Source of the DNA: Acridotheres tristis
Taxonomy: Eukaryota > Chordata > Aves > Passeriformes > Sturnidae
Assembly (NCBI GenBank): GCA_037013685.1
Contig: CM072919.1
Location: forward strand, 29,432,255-29,496,254
Length of the DNA stretch: 64,000 nt
Reading direction: 5' to 3'
Made by a program: the position numbers and the translations under genes. Positions 12,866 to 22,570 of the stretch are shown here, piece by piece. Under the pieces are notes generated by a model, which worked only from the letters and a program-made list of their open reading frames with translations, was not told where the DNA came from and made no database searches. Each line of letters begins with the position of its first letter. Within the stretch, counting starts at the first letter, position 1.

Positions 12866-13018
12866 GCTGAAGCAGAGAGCTCACAAAAGAGCTGAAATCA
12901 CTCTCCATCTGGGAGCGAACAAGGAGGACATGCCTGTGCCCAGAGGACGTCCTCCCCAGGACGTTTCTCTAGAAGGTTATGGCACTCCACCAGCACCCCA
13001 GGGCCCACCACGACAAAG
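12866..13018 (+). mobile_element. 153 bp insert related to the ERV leader at 9.7 kb
   Basis: The insert lies between two copies of a 25 bp LTR segment (AACTGTTATTCCTATnCCCA and five more bases; 12841-12865 and 13019-13043). Its sequence CTCACAAAAGAGCTGAAATC and what follows match the minus strand of about 9700-9812. That other copy lies directly inside an LTR end, so this looks like retroviral leader sequence. Confidence 0.6.
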
Positions 13019-13357
13019 AACTGTTATTCCTATCCCCATATCTTTGCCTGAGAGCCTCCTTAATTCTGAAATTATAATAATTTAGAGAGAGGGGGGTTTA
13101 CACTCTCCATTTCAAAGAGAGGCTCTTGCCATCTTAGCAGACACCCATGTCTTTCAAACCAAGAAAATTCCCTAAATTTCATTTTTGCTACTGAAGAGAA
13201 GACTGGTACCATGTCTTAACTACAACTAATCACACTGTTTTTCAGTTTGGGATTATGTAGAAACCCAAGTTCACCTTGCTGTGATTCCAGGTCTTACAGC
13301 TCTAGAAACTTATCTAAATCATAGAAGAAAAAAATCAACTTGGACATTTTGTGCCAC

Positions 13358-13745
13358 TGTGGTTACTGCACTGCAGAGAGGGAGAAAAGACAGCAACACA
13401 CACGGGCCTCTTTTGGGGAAAAAAGGCCAACTTTATTGTACGGACATCCCATATTTAAAGTGTGTTACATGCAGCTAGGACAGGACAGTAGTTCATTGGA
13501 CAATTGGAAAAAACATCCCTGGGACAGCATGTCCGGATGTCCCACGGGAAAGACACCAGGTGTTAATCTTTATTATGAATTCCCTTCTGTTTTTCATCAT
13601 GTTATCACTCTGGGAGACTGCCTCCCTAACTGAAGCTGTAGTCAGCTTGTCAGCCTGGGAATGGACCTGAGAGACAGGAGAAATCCAGGCCTGAAAAGAT
13701 TTTCCAAGCTGTAATCCCCTAGTTCTGTGAATGTGTGTGTCCGCA
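13358..13745 (-). repeat. Solo LTR, minus strand, with direct flanking repeat
   Basis: A 388 bp element, plus strand TGTGGTTAC to GTGTCCGCA, is bounded by GTGCCAC at 13351-13357 and again at 13746-13752. On the minus strand there is a TTTAAATATGGG TATA-like site and AATAAA about 70 bp before the end. Seven identical flanking bases suggest a 6 bp TSD plus a chance match, pointing to a class II ERV. Confidence 0.75.
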
Positions 13746-13848
13746 GTGCCACGTTAAAAGTTTGCAAAAACAGAGATGATCTGCCTAAGTCTGATCTCAC
13801 TTCTTAGCTCAGGAGGGCCATTGGAAACACCACAGGACGAATACAGGG

Positions 13849-14412
13849 TGTTGTGGTTAAGCCCCAGCCAGCAGCCCAGTCCCTCATTCACTGCCCCACC
13901 ACTGGAACAGGGGAGATAATTGGAAGGGTAAAAACCAGAGAACTCAGGAGCTGACATGAAGACAGTTTAAAAAGGAAAGCAAAAACCACACACAAAAGCA
14001 AACAAAAGGAGGAATTAATTCACTGCTTCCTGTGAACAGGTTGATGTTCAGCCATATCCAGAGAGCGCAGGGCCCCATAATTCATAAAGGTGACTTAGGA
14101 AGACAAACATCAAAAACCATCAGTCCAAACATCCCCTCACATCACCCCTTCCCCCTTCTTCATCCACTTTGTATACTGAGCACGATGTCACATACCCTTT
14201 TGGTTAGTTGCAGTCACCAGTCCTGGCTGTCTCCTCCAATCTCACCTCATATCTCCAACCTCCTGTCAGCGTATCAGTATGAAAACCAGAAAAAGGCCTT
14301 TATTATGCAATAACAATGACACCTTATACTATCAACTCTGTATTCAGCACAAATGCAAAACATCTGCTTATCAGACACTATGAAGAAAATTGTAACAGTC
14401 AAAACCAGTACA
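13849..14412 (-). repeat. Solo LTR (widespread passerine ERVL-type), perfect 5 bp TSD
   Basis: A 564 bp element, plus strand TGTTGTGGTTAAGCCCCAGC to AAAACCAGTACA, flanked by CAGGG at 13844-13848 and CAGGG at 14413-14417. The CCCCAGCCAGCA start, the GACAGTTTAA word and the GAAGAAAATT segment near the end are characteristic of a very common songbird LTR. The orientation is minus. Confidence 0.9.
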
Positions 14413-14539
14413 CAGGGCACACAAGTTTCATATCTTCCTGGCTGTCCCATAGAGTAAGGGACTCTGCTGGACTCACTGATCTGAGGCTGTCTAAAACCAG
14501 AATAGACTCAATGCAACTGAGTTAAACCTCATCCAATAC

Positions 14540-14720
14540 ATAACCCCTTAAACTCCAATCCTATCCTGTAACCCCTAGACCCTAACACCTAACCCTAGCA
14601 CTCTAACCATAACCCTAAACTGCAATGACCATAATCCTAATTCTAGGCACCCTAACTCTAACCCCAAGCCCAACCCTGACCTCTCACCCCCAAATCTAAA
14701 CCCTAATCTTAACACCTAAG
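14540..14720 (+). repeat. Degenerate telomere-like (CCCTAA) tract
   Basis: About 180 bp contains many CCCTAA, CCTAAC and near-variants (CCCTAACAC, ACCCTAAAC, CACCCTAACTC) on the plus strand, all with the C-rich strand on top. Divergence is high, so it is an old interstitial telomeric-type repeat or a similar C-rich satellite. It begins about 120 bp after the LTR at 13849-14412. Confidence 0.7.
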
Positions 14721-15472
14721 AGGAAACACTTTGGGCAAGATTTCACTTCAGGTATGACCAAGCACAAACAAATTAGGATTAACCCAATGATAACATATAT
14801 CTGTGATCTTTCTTCTTCTCTCCTTCAGCAATATGTCCAGTTCAACTAATAGCATAAAGAGGTTTACAGAGTCCTTTGAAACTCTCAGGAATACCCCATA
14901 ACTCATAAAGAATGTCTCAGTGGGGCTAGACAGTACTGCAGGTTTTCTTGATTAATTTCCTAAGTCTTACCTGGAAATACTTTAAACCTTAAACTTTTTT
15001 TGTTAGTTTCAAAGTCTGAAGGAAAAGCTGCCCTGTTACCCTAATGAAGAAAAGAGTTGGTAGTTTGACTTAATCAGAAAGCTGAATGCATTCTGGAGTT
15101 GTAAATGTTTATCCAGTTATGTTTTAGATGCATTTGAGATTTAGTAGTTAAACTACAAGCATGGAAATATGGCCAGAAATTTACTTCACTTTCTTCCACT
15201 TGACCTAAAAGAAGCAGCTAAGTAAGAAACAGTCTCCTGGCTAAGTCATGTTTTATATTCTAGAAAGAGAAATTCTTCATTCAGACTCCAAAACAGAATT
15301 CTATCTGATCAATGAAGTGAATTTAGGGCTTGACCACAGGCTCAGGCACATTTAAGTAAGGGAGACAATGGGTGTGTTCTTGCAAGAAGGACAGATCGAG
15401 ACAAAAAACTAGACACAATTATATGCATTTCCTACCTTGTTTATTCAGTAGGCCTGAATTAGTCATATTTCT
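14721..15472. other. Intergenic, nothing recognised
   Basis: AT-rich; no gene or repeat supported. Confidence 0.55.
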
Positions 15473-15477
15473 CCATT

Positions 15478-16039
15478 TGCACTAGCTTGAAAGGAAACCA
15501 GAGGGACATTCCAAGTCAGAACTACAATATCATAGGAAAATTTAAATAAAAGCAGTAGTACAGAAACCCTGGCTTAACCTGACAGAGTCAGAACACAGCC
15601 TGACACCCTGCTGGTCAAGGTGGTGCTAGCAGTCTGATTAAATGGTGGCTGCAGTTCTGTTGGAGTGATGGATGTGGTTCTGTGGTGATCCTGTAGTAAA
15701 GTCTGGTCCTTCTCTGGAGGTCCAGTGGTGGTTAGGAGCTCTTTTCATCTGGGAATCCAGTGGTAGGTGCTGCTCTGGTGTTCTATGCCTCAGATTATAT
15801 GCAGGTATGACTGTTTGGTTCCTCCCCCTGGGCAGAGCATCTCACAGTGAGATGATATTTTATGAGTTATTCTGTGAGACCTTGATGATCCATTAGCACA
15901 TATAGCACTCCCCTCCCCAGGGTGTCATCAAGGCTGTCTCATGGAGAAGATAAAGAACAGTGCCCCACCTGTTTTAACAGCTTGTGAAGACTAATAGAAC
16001 GCACACTTTTGGTTACACCTTACACTGTAACCTAACACA
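15478..16039 (-). repeat. Solo LTR, minus strand, perfect 5 bp TSD
   Basis: A 562 bp element flanked by CCATT at 15473-15477 and CCATT at 16040-16044. It is a diverged copy of the LTR at 30963-31578: both contain CCTGACACCCTG, AATGGTGGCTGCAGT and GGAGCATCTC/GCAGAGCATCTC blocks in the same order. Confidence 0.88.
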
Positions 16040-16044
16040 CCATT

Positions 16045-19000
16045 TAAGTATGTTCTTGTAACCTTTCTGGACTCCAAGCTTTTCCTCTAATTTCTTTTAC
16101 TGGACCAGATATAGCTGTTATCCTCTCTCCCAGTTGCCAACCCCTTAATCCTTTCATTCTCACCCTTCTTCTATATCTACTTCTTCTTCTACCTTTCTCT
16201 TCTATTAGTTTCCCAGTGTTCTCTAACCCTTATCTCTGCTCCCTAATTTTTCTCTTCATCCCAATTAAAAAAAATACAGGTTGTCTCGAGCCTCGCTCAA
16301 ATACAATATGGGAAATAGTGCAGTTCATCATTATCAATTTTCACATATACAGTCCCTATGCATGTGATAAACATTTTGATTAAAAGCAGTGAGGTTTTAG
16401 CCTTCTTGTAAGGCATACTAGCTGAGAGCTATCTTGAATTAGCATAGAATTAGCATTTTTATAACCCCTATTTGTGGGACTTTTGTGATATCCTATGTCA
16501 CAAAAGTATGGAGGAGATCATGGTAACTGACAATATCTTTCAGAATGGTCCCTATCTGCATGATCACTCTGCTTGAAATATGGACATAGTTTGTATTTCA
16601 CTACTATATAAAAGTGTACATTGATCAGAGAAGTATGCGATGCAATAAACACAACAGCATATGCCCCTAAATTAAACATCCTTTCTTGCTGTAGCACTGC
16701 AGTTTTATCTGAGGACCTCTACAATGGCTAAATACACTACTGCACAAAAGAATGTAAAACAGAGAGTACAGCTTAATTGGGATTTCGTTCTAACACTTCC
16801 AAAGGAATTGCTTCAGAATTTCCTCTAGAGAAAAGTACACGCTCTTCCTATTATACACACAAAAGAAATGCCTGAGAAATTCAGATAGGTTTATTTTAAC
16901 TGTCTCCTCACTATTGATCCTGTGATTGTTCTGCAAGGGGATTGCAAACACTAAGTTATCTCTACATGCTAGTCACAAAAGTGATGGGGAGGTGAGTGGG
17001 AATATGGATTCTGATCTGACTTTTGTGCCTGTGAACATCAAGAGAAATTTAATATCCACCAACCCAAACCTTGAGTCCTATATGGTAGAATAACTGTGCA
17101 AAAGTGCAGCTTAATGCATTATCTTTTATTTTGCTGCTTATGGAAAAGCTGTCGCATTACAAATATGAAGTATTTGATGTGCTGCTATTTGCAATGCCAG
17201 TAATGCTAAAAATGTAATACTGAACTTCTACTACAAGAGGAAGAGCTAATATTACAAGAAGTGCACATTTTGATGAAAGTATGATAGATGACGATAATCA
17301 GAATATTCAAATTTAGGCTGTAAGAACAATTCTGTAAATTGAAGTGTTCTGTGCACATTAGTCATAAGCAACTATGGGGATGTCTAGTGCCTTTGCTTGA
17401 ACCATCAATGAAAATATTGAAGGATATAGAAGTCTGCAATGACAATAGATTGAAGTAGCAGTAGTACTTAAAAATTCACAAAGCATCCTTCATTGTTTTA
17501 GCTGGGTTTCTTACAAAAATAAATGAACAGTTAATACTATTAAATATGTTCCATAGGATTAAATCAGAGTTAATGTTGTTAAGCAAATGCAAGAATGCCA
17601 CATCAGTCTTGCCTGCTCCTGAAACAAAAGCATGTACAAACACATGACCTTCCCACAATGTTGAGTATTTTGTTAAAAGTTACTATGTAGGAATCAGAAA
17701 GCTGTATTCACTGTAAATTGACAGACTGACATGAAAATTATATGTTAAAAAAATTGATGGTACCTGACACATTTACCTCATTCATCCTTCTACCTTGAGT
17801 TAAAAATCCAGATTTGTGTAACTTGGTCCTAAAGACAAATAGTGATTGAAATGTTACAGCTTTCCTAGAAAATCTCTTCCAATGTTTCTCTATCCTCAGT
17901 GATAAAACAAGCTGAATTAATTCAGATTTCTGGTCACCCATATAAAACATTAAACATTCTTAATGGAAAAAGGGCTTTATATAATGCTATGCATTAACAA
18001 AGATAAATGTTTCAGATTTCTAGCCACTATCTTCAGCATGAAATGCAGTCCTACGAGAACACTTTGCCATAGAAACTAATAAGCACTCTGAAATTTGAAA
18101 GGCTTAAGTGCATGATTATTTCTATCATTCACATTTTTGCTCCTCCAGTAGCCTTCATGAAAGAAATTCTACTGTTATCACCAGATGCCATGAAACAGGA
18201 TTTACTGAACTTGTTTCTGGGTCACAGAGTTGAAACCATTCCTCTAATTCATGTAAAATAAACCATAGTATTTGATAGTAATTATATTCATTATTTAGAT
18301 ATCATTAGGATGTATGAGAAAGAGGAAATAATTTCAAGGTATAATTTAGATAGCTTGTTAGAGATATGAACTGATGTTGATGACACATTAAAGAAAGATA
18401 AAGGAATTGGTGAAATACTAGATACGAATATTTAAACTCTGCACAGTGAACTCAACTTCTGTAGAAATAAATTCTATCATTGTAAATGAAATGTAACACC
18501 TGACTGAATTTTATTACATATGTGCTATACTTATACATATATTTTTTGTGTCTGCCTGTTCCTTGAGTATACAGCTATAGAATATACCAGGAGAGAAACT
18601 TAAGGAAGGGCAGAACAGCTACTCACTGTAGTCAGAGCTCTGAGCCTATTTCTGAGTAAAAGCTCAGGAGTGATTTGGAAGAGGAATGAACAAATTGGGA
18701 GCTTCCTCTGGATTCACTTTTAAGCAGTTTCTGAGACTCTGGGTCCCTGTTACATAGATAATATCAGAGCTTTGAATGGCATAGGCAGAAGATGAAGACA
18801 GAGAATCAATGTAGGGGATGAGCTGGTTTATGTCTCAGGATGCCACAGTCCTTTTCTGACCCAGAAGTTGTGTTTTCATGGTAGTAGAATGACAGGCATG
18901 GGAACAGGTGAAATTTTCAGGAAAATGCCACAGTTGTTATGCACATTGTGCTTTTGTTGAGAAGTGGTTTTCTCCATATTTTACTCAAGCGTAAGCTGAC

Positions 19001-19823
19001 AGTTTTACATTCCAGTAACCGGAACAAAACCTTTACAGTCTTGATACTTAGGAGCTTGAACTTCTTTGGTCAGTTTCAGTCAGACTAGTTGCAACCAGAC
19101 TGAGCAGGGAAAGAAAAGAAAAATGCACTGCTAGGCACAGCACAAACATGTCAGTCCTCAAGTGTCCTAGGTGAAGGCAGGGATTTCTTGTGTGGGGTGA
19201 GGATTAGTTCTTATGAAGCAGCAGGGGAACTAGGTTTTAAGCTTCAGGGAGGAAGAAGTGCAGCAGAAGACAGAGGAGAAGAGGAAGGTGGAGGCAACAC
19301 TATTTTCTGAACACACATGTGGCCTGGCATGAAACCAAGGAGCTGCTGTGGCTAACTGTATAGTAAGCTGCCTTTGGTAGCTGTGGATGGAATCAAATCA
19401 AACCACCTCTGAATAAAAGTAAATTTGGGATGTTCTATAAACATTTTCAACATCTATATTCAATGAGTCCATCTAACTACAAAAATAATCTAATATACAA
19501 AAATTATATAAGGAATAAAAAAATTATCACAGATATTAATAACACTGACAAAATCCTGACTGTTAGGCTGAACACGTGATGTAGTTTTTACAAAGGTATT
19601 AAGTAGGGTTTTGAAAAATTGAATAAGTTTTTTCTTTTAGAAGAGAATGTCAGGTGTTATATGATAGGAAATTTGAACTTCACTCTCACAGATAGGAGCT
19701 TTTCTCCATTTGCTGCTGATGCCTTACAGAGATCACTTTCTGAGACTTAAGTCATCAGAGCCACAGCAGAGAAGAGCACAAAAAATGCAGCTTGATCTGG
19801 CTTGTGTGGAAGGAAATTGCAGT
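16045..19823. other. Intergenic, nothing recognised
   Basis: About 3.8 kb of AT-rich sequence; no open frame above about 70 codons, no repeat identified. Confidence 0.6.
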
Positions 19824-19892
19824 TTCCATTCCATTCCATTCCATTCCATTCCATTCCATTCCATTCCATTCCATTCCATTCCATTCCATTCC
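19824..19892 (+). repeat. (TTCCA)n microsatellite, about 14 copies
   Basis: A perfect pentamer array of about 69 bp. It generates the open frames with repeated FHSIP or WNGME peptides on the two strands, which are not genes. Confidence 0.97.
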
Positions 19893-20029
19893 ACTGAAAC
19901 TGAATTAAAACTTTCTTAGTACACACAATTGATTTTTCCAACATAACAATTATTAGTAGCGTTAAGATTTTCAACAATTTCTCTAACCTTTCTTCACTCC
20001 CAATTGAAATAGATAAACCTAAAAAACGT

Positions 20030-20665
20030 TTGGACTGTGGCACTTGCCTGGTTGGGTATTATATATTGTGTTGTTGGAGTGTTGTGTTGTTACTTACCCT
20101 TTGTTTTAAGCTGTTCTTATTGATTCTCTTGTATTTCAGTCTCTTGTATTCCGAGTTGTATCCCTCCTGCAATTCCTGTATCCCCAGTTTCCCCCTTACC
20201 TTCCATCGAGCAAGGCCTCCGCTGCTCCCCACTTGCCCATCAAACTGCTGACACCGCCTAATAAACAAATAGAGGGACTCCCATGATGCTCAGCTCTAAT
20301 GCGGAAGTTTGATTAACACCAAAAATTCCTAAAAGCAACGAGCAGAGATCTAAATCTGTAAGAGGTACTGTTATGTCTGTGAAACATCAAGCTACGTGTG
20401 GATAGTTTCCATCTTCCCACCATCACCTGGAGAGCCCCATGAAAGGATGATACCCCTAGACTACGCAAGCCAAAGTGAGTTCCTGGGAACCCCCGTGAGG
20501 ACAGAGTCTGGACTCTACAGCATAAGCAGCAGATTCGACTTAGACTTCCTCCTCAGTGGTGTCCAGTGGGAGCAGTGGTGGCATGCGCAACCTCTCGAGT
20601 TCCCCACCCACAACTGATCTTCAATAGAAGAGCTGATACTCAATAAAGGCCTTTCAAAAAGAGCT
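20030..20665 (+). repeat. Probable LTR-derived sequence, two segments
   Basis: The first segment ends with AATAAACAAATAG at about 20260. The second (from about 20370) has CAATAAAGGCCTTTC at about 20640 followed by GAGCTGGTCTCCTGGCCC, a tail typical of some avian LTRs. Boundaries and TSDs could not be fixed. Confidence 0.45.
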
Positions 20666-21479
20666 GGTCTCCTGGCCCAATGGCTGCAAAGGAGTACTGT
20701 CCTGGGAAGGAAAAATCTGTACTCGCTTCTGAATTTCCTTGCATTCTCCTCTGAAATGTCTGTTGTGGATCAGTTCTGGACACAAGATATCAAACCGTGT
20801 AGACCCAGGGAAGGTTCTTTCACACCGTGAGCTCTTGCTTGTAATCTAATCTAGGAAAGAGAAGTCACACTAGATTTACCACAAACCCTTCCTGGGTCCC
20901 CGTGGGAGGCATGAGCTATTGCTCTTGCTTGCTCTGTAAGAGCAAACTTTCAGGGCTGTGGGCAGATCCTTGTCACACAGAATCAGCCTATTTCCAGGGG
21001 AGTTCACTCACTTTGAAAAAGGCAAAACAATACTGAGAAAAGCGGATGTAGCCAATAATTTAATTTTTTTTTTTTTTTTTTCGGGCTTTTGTGGCTTGTC
21101 TTCTTTTTTTTGTGCATTTCAGAGAAACCGACCAAGAAGTTAGGAAAATAATGGCCATGTTGAGACCATGTGGATGAAACAAGACCCTGCGGAGCGGGGC
21201 ATGGGCTGTGGATTTGGCCGGACTCCAGGACTCCAGGCGGGTGTGTACGGGTGCCACGCCGCTTCCCTTTTGCATTCCCGCCTTCTCCTGTGGCTTTGGG
21301 GCAAGGAAGACCGGGGAAAATCTCCAGTGCCACATCACAATCACAGCGGGAGCGAGGGGAAAAGAAAAAATAACCAGTGAACAAAACCCCTCATCCTTCT
21401 CTGAGAAGGAAATGTGTTCCTTTTCAGCAGCAGAGCGTTAGAAATGTCTCCTTTTCAGTGAGTCTTCCACTCTCACTTT
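20666..21479. other. ST8SIA4 upstream flank, no clear feature
   Basis: This flank moves from AT-rich to GC-rich sequence towards the CpG island. A T-run lies at about 21062-21083. It may contain distal promoter or 5'UTR, but I see no defined site. Confidence 0.45.
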
Positions 21480-22570
21480 CAGACGTCCAACTGCCGACAC
21501 GCGCACCACCGGCGCGAGCCAGGAGAGGAAGACACGCCTTCGCCAAACCCGACGGGACCGCCGGCGGGCCTCTCCCACCTCCTCTTGTCCCGCCGGCGCC
21601 GCCCGCACCCATCACCACCCTCCCCGCGCCGAGGCACCGCCCTTCCTGTCCGCATTGGCCGCGCTTCGCTCGCCCCGCCCCGGCAGGACGGCTGGCCGCG
21701 TCTCGGGCCGAGCGCCGCCGCAGCGGAGCAGGACGCGGAGCTCGGCGGTACTCGCTCCGTGACGTGCAGCGGCGCCGTGGACTCGTCTCCCCGGCCGAGG
21801 CGGGAGAGTCACCGCTTGCAAGCCCAGCCGCCTGGCACGGCCAAAGAGAGACAAACTAAACGCCAAAGAACCCCCAGCCTCTGCTGCTGCCTGGTTTTAT
21901 TTTATCTTCTGTAATTATTTCGGGGGAAAAAAAATACATCACCGTGTTTTTAGCAATTCATGCTGCATGTGCTGTTGTTTCCAGCACACCCTCGTTAAAC
22001 AAAGGAAAAGGGGGAGGGGGCCCGCGTTTCGCAGAAGACATGCGTTCCGTCAGGAAGCGGTGGACTGTGTGCACCATAAGTCTCCTCCTCATCTTCTATA
22101 AGACGAAAGAAATAACGCGGACCGAGGAGCGCCAGGAGGCACCTTTCGCCGGGTAACTGCGGGCGCCGAGCCGGGAGGGCGGTCCGAGGGGGCGGCGGGG
22201 CCATGTCCCTGCCCGAGGTCCCCTCGCGTGTCCGCGAGGGTTGTCAGGTGCCCTGTGACCCTCAGCTTGCGGTGCTAGCGCAGCTCGGCGCTCTCGCTGA
22301 CGGGCGCTGCGGAGAGCGCGGATGCCTCTGCGGAACGGGTGGCGAGCGGGGTTTGCTGCCGCGGTTGGGCAGCCGCAGGGTGGGTGCGAGTGCACGGGAA
22401 AGATCGGGAACTGCCCTGCTTCTGAGGTTGCCTCTCAGCCGCCATAACGGGTTGCTCCTGGGAACTTTCACTTGCCCGCGGCTGCCTTGGCGGCTGGGAT
22501 GGCCCGAGGTGGGGGCGGCGACCGCCAGAGCACATTGTGCCTCGGTTCCTTGCCTTTCGCAGGCAAACAT
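21480..22570 (+). promoter_or_regulatory. ST8SIA4: CpG island covering the ST8SIA4 promoter, 5'UTR and exon 1
   Basis: This stretch is strongly GC- and CpG-rich in a window that is otherwise AT-rich. It surrounds the ST8SIA4 start codon at 22040 and runs about 400 bp into intron 1. GC-box-like GGGGCGG-type words occur (for example around 22190-22200) and no convincing TATA box was seen, which fits a CpG-island promoter. The transcription start cannot be placed from sequence alone. The several 100-160 codon open frames here on both strands are side effects of high GC and few stops. Confidence 0.8.
22040..22152 (+). CDS. ST8SIA4: ST8SIA4 coding exon 1 (start codon, signal anchor)
   Basis: This exon encodes residues 1-37 and two bases of codon 38. 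The protein begins [10 protein letters not shown]; a basic tail is followed by a short hydrophobic stretch (about residues 8-20, ending LLLIFY), which is the type II Golgi signal anchor. The start was chosen because this Met and the following residues match mammalian ST8SIA4 almost exactly. The -3 base is G, a favourable context. An in-frame ATG lies 96 nt upstream at 21944 with no stop between, so an N-terminal extension is formally open but has no family support. The donor is GG|GTAACT at 22153. The exon sits inside a CpG-rich block, as expected for a first exon. Confidence 0.97.

Larger units (their letters stand above)
11866..13166 (+). repeat. Composite solo LTR of the same family, with two insertions
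   Basis: The ends match the family (GGGGGTTGAATTGTTCC near the start; TTTCAAACCAAGAAA at the end, with the terminal CA changed). The body is interrupted at 11977-12370 by another LTR-like element and at 12866-13018 by a 153 bp insert flanked by copies of the LTR's own 25 bp segment. Without these it would be about 750 bp, the family's usual length. No clear TSD remains. The 237-codon open frame at 12372-13085 is an artefact of this composite. Confidence 0.85.

Noticed and set aside
12372..13085. 237-codon plus-strand open frame
   Set aside because: It lies wholly in the composite LTR and spans the 153 bp insert; sister LTRs do not keep the frame, and the GC-rich composition explains its length.
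14540..14720. A true chromosome end
   Set aside because: The repeats are highly degenerate and ordinary sequence, including a conserved gene, continues on both sides.
19824..19892. (TTCCA)n as human satellite II/III contamination
   Set aside because: The array is short and embedded in unique flanking sequence; a simple microsatellite is sufficient explanation.
21377..21859. 160-codon frame (and others on both strands) just upstream of ST8SIA4
   Set aside because: CpG-island composition lacks stop codons; the peptide is Pro/Ala/Arg-rich with no domain and no family match.
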